Origin: JADFWK01 sp035527895
GTDB taxonomy: Bacteria > Desulfobacterota > DSM-4660 > Desulfatiglandales > B25-G16
Assembly (NCBI GenBank): GCA_035527895.1
Contig: DATKZQ010000075.1
Span: 1 to 25,247, forward strand
Direction of reading: 5' to 3'
Length of the DNA stretch: 25,247 nt
The notes under the pieces were generated by a model, which was not told the DNA's origin, did not search any database, and saw only the letters and a list, made by a program, of their open reading frames with translations. Positions 23,578 to 25,247 of this stretch are shown here, piece after piece (the first letter of the stretch is position 1; each line of letters begins with the position of its first letter). A program made the position numbers and the translations under genes.

Positions 23578-24975
23578 TTAGAGGGCTCCCCCTGTTTCCA
23601 TCTCAGGCAGCACCTTGCCCGGGTTACAGAGATTAGTGGGGTCAAAGGCTCGCTTTACCTTCCACATGGCGCCGATGTCCTTCGGACCGAACAGAAGCCC
23701 CATGGCCTGAAGCTTTTCTAAGCCGATCCCATGTTCTCCGCTGATGGTCCCCCCGGCGTCCACACAGGCCTGCAGGATCTCGTAGGACGCCTTTCGCACG
23801 ACCTCCAATTGATCCTTATCCCGTTCGTCAAAGAGGATGAGCGGGTGCAGGTTCCCGTCACCGGCATGAAACACGTTTCCGATGGGAAGGTTGTACCGCT
23901 CTCCGATCTCAGAAACCCTTTTGAGAACCCTGGGCAGCTGGGTCCTGGGCACGGTGCCGTCGTTTACCATATATGAGGGATAGAGGCGTCCTACCGCGCC
24001 AAAGGCTCCTTTACGACCTGCCCAGAGCTTATCCCGCTGCTCCCCGGAGGCTGCCACCTCTATGTTTCGGACCCTGTTTCGCTTGCAGATCTCACCGACC
24101 TGCCGTTCGAGCCGGTCCATTCCGTCTCTGAGGCCGTCAAGCTCGATGATGAGCACTGCCTCCGAATCAAGGGGATATCCCGCGTGGACGGATTCCTCTA
24201 CCGCTTTTATTACCAGTTTGTCCATCATCTCCAGCGTGGCCGGGATAATGCCTTCTGCAATAATGTCCGATACGGTCCGTCCGGCGTCCTCCACTGAATC
24301 GTAGATGGCGAGGAAGGTCTTTACTGCCTCGGGCGAGCGCATGATGCGGACGGTTACCTTGGTTACGATTCCCGTGGTTCCCTCTGAGCCTACTATGATT
24401 CCCGTGAGATCGTACCCGGGATAGTCCAGGGCCTTACCTCCCGTTTGAACGACCGTCCCGTCCGGCAAGACGACCTCGAGCCCGAGCACATGATTTGTAG
24501 TCACACCATACTTCAGGCACAACGGTCCACCGGAGTTCTCCCCCACATTTCCACCGATGGTGGAAACCTTTTGGCTTGCAGGGTCCGGGGCATAGAAATA
24601 CCCAAGAGGAGCGAGGGCATCTTGAAGGGCCAGGTTAAACACGCCGGGCTCTGCGACTGCCCTCTGGTTTTGCAAATCGATCTCAAGGATGCGGTTCATC
24701 CTGGAAAGCGCTATGATGATCCCTCCCCGTGTCGGGACGGTGCCGCCGCTCAGGTTCGTCCCCGATCCCCGGGGAAGAAAGGGGACCCGTTCCCTGTTTG
24801 CCAGTTTCACCACTTGGGAAACCTGCTCCGTAGTGGTGGCAAAGGCTACCGCATCCGGGAGCCCCCGGTGCAGGGATGCATCGTATTCGTATGCAAGAAG
24901 GTTTGCTCGGTTGTAAAGGACGTTGCCCCTCCCGACAATTGATTCGATTTTTCGGATCAGATTTGGTTTTCTCAT
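23578..24975 (-). CDS. glcD: FAD-linked 2-hydroxyacid oxidase (GlcD-like)
   Basis: A 465-residue catalytic flavoprotein, the normal size for GlcD and D-lactate dehydrogenases. The FAD-binding PCMH domain carries LPRGSGTNLSGG at 67-78 and GGNVGENSGGPLCLKYG at 141-157. The C-terminal half has NVFHAGDGNLHP, with histidines placed as in the family active site, and ISGEHGIGLEK. It oxidises glycolate, D-lactate or a similar 2-hydroxy acid, with glcE and glcF as downstream partners. It is the first gene of the operon. There is no clear ribosome site, and the hairpin repeat begins only three bases before the ATG, so its start signals would lie inside the repeat. Confidence 0.88.
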   Translation of the reverse strand: MRKPNLIRKIESIVGRGNVLYNRANLLAYEYDASLHRGLPDAVAFATTTEQVSQVVKLANRERVPFLPRGSGTNLSGGTVPTRGGIIIALSRMNRILEIDLQNQRAVAEPGVFNLALQDALAPLGYFYAPDPASQKVSTIGGNVGENSGGPLCLKYGVTTNHVLGLEVVLPDGTVVQTGGKALDYPGYDLTGIIVGSEGTTGIVTKVTVRIMRSPEAVKTFLAIYDSVEDAGRTVSDIIAEGIIPATLEMMDKLVIKAVEESVHAGYPLDSEAVLIIELDGLRDGMDRLERQVGEICKRNRVRNIEVAASGEQRDKLWAGRKGAFGAVGRLYPSYMVNDGTVPRTQLPRVLKRVSEIGERYNLPIGNVFHAGDGNLHPLILFDERDKDQLEVVRKASYEILQACVDAGGTISGEHGIGLEKLQAMGLLFGPKDIGAMWKVKRAFDPTNLCNPGKVLPEMETGGAL

Positions 24976-24978
24976 TTC

Positions 24979-25247
24979 AGCACATGACCCCGGCGCTTCG
25001 CTTCAGGGTTATACATGAAAGAAACGCTCTGCTGAGCATGGAGATGTCTTTTTTTGACTCTGCCCCTGGCCCAGACCTGGTTCATACGGAATGAGTAAGG
25101 AGAGCTGAGATGTGAAATACGCTCGTATTCGTACAACACTCCGTGTGAGATACTCTCGTATCCATACAACACTCCGGAAGCTGCGCGCCAGGGCAGGCCT
25201 CCCATCGTTCAGAGGAGTGGGCGTTTCAAAACGGCGCACACAGGCTG
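24979..25247. repeat. Hairpin repeat element, copy 2 (cut by the window end)
   Basis: Module A (24979-25065) matches copy 1 at about 77 of 87 positions. The interior block starting GAGTGGGCGT at 25215 matches copy 1 at 8634 to the window end. Between them copy 2 carries about 150 bases where copy 1 has about 15, including a 33-bp tandem repeat. The right half with the inverted arms would lie beyond the window. Minus-strand reading frames here are translations of the repeat and are not credible genes. Confidence 0.75.
25111..25176. repeat. Two tandem 33-bp units inside repeat copy 2
   Basis: Units 25111-25143 and 25144-25176 agree at 29 of 33 positions; each starts TGTGA and ends TACAACACTCCG. 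They have no counterpart in copy 1, so they were inserted or expanded in this copy. Confidence 0.75.

Noticed and set aside
24972..25239. Two overlapping minus-strand frames of about 76 codons
   Set aside because: They are translations of the dispersed repeat and its tandem units.

Overview
The window looks like part of a chromosome from a Desulfobacterota (deltaproteobacterial) anaerobe. The pointers are a glcD-glcE-glcF-type oxidase operon, a divergent LipS-like radical SAM protein, a kinase fused to a cyclic-nucleotide-binding domain, a paired LPP20/FlgT-like exported protein locus, and a dispersed hairpin repeat of a kind common in that group. This assignment is inference from gene content; there is no rRNA in the window.

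Left arm, about 1-7163: an accessory region that I read as the right end of a genomic island. It is visibly more A/T-rich than the rest. It holds a membrane protein and a MoaA-like radical SAM protein on the plus strand, behind a consensus promoter and a long leader that can fold. Facing them on the minus strand is a tight three-gene operon: a D12-class DNA adenine methyltransferase, a Cof-type HAD phosphatase, and a second, larger D12-class methyltransferase, with overlapping gene ends. A stand-alone IHF/HU gene follows. The region ends at 7117-7163 in a displaced 3' part of a tRNA-Arg(CCT) gene with CCA, which is the expected signature of an integrase attachment site. The island would continue beyond the left edge, where the intact tRNA gene, the integrase and any restriction partner should lie.

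Middle, 7164-13800: core genes. tRNA-Lys(CTT) and tRNA-Arg(TCG) on the minus strand end in a clear terminator. Divergent from them is the rplM-rpsI ribosomal operon with its own promoter and terminator. After a hairpin repeat come truA and miaA (tRNA modification), two exported LPP20/FlgT-like proteins, pgsA (phosphatidylglycerophosphate synthesis) and tRNA-Val(GAC).

Right arm, 13900-25247: a PAP2-type membrane phosphatase, a 1.2 kb gene-poor stretch holding a second repeat copy, a PNPOx-like flavoprotein, rimO, the kinase/cNMP-binding protein, the LipS-like radical SAM protein, and glcD-glcE-glcF on the minus strand. A third repeat copy starts 3 bp upstream of glcD and runs off the window.

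The most unusual content is the methyltransferase-HAD-methyltransferase operon and its convergent radical SAM/membrane protein neighbours, beside an apparent island junction. I do not recognise this set as a named system. A defence or DNA-modification role is inference from context.
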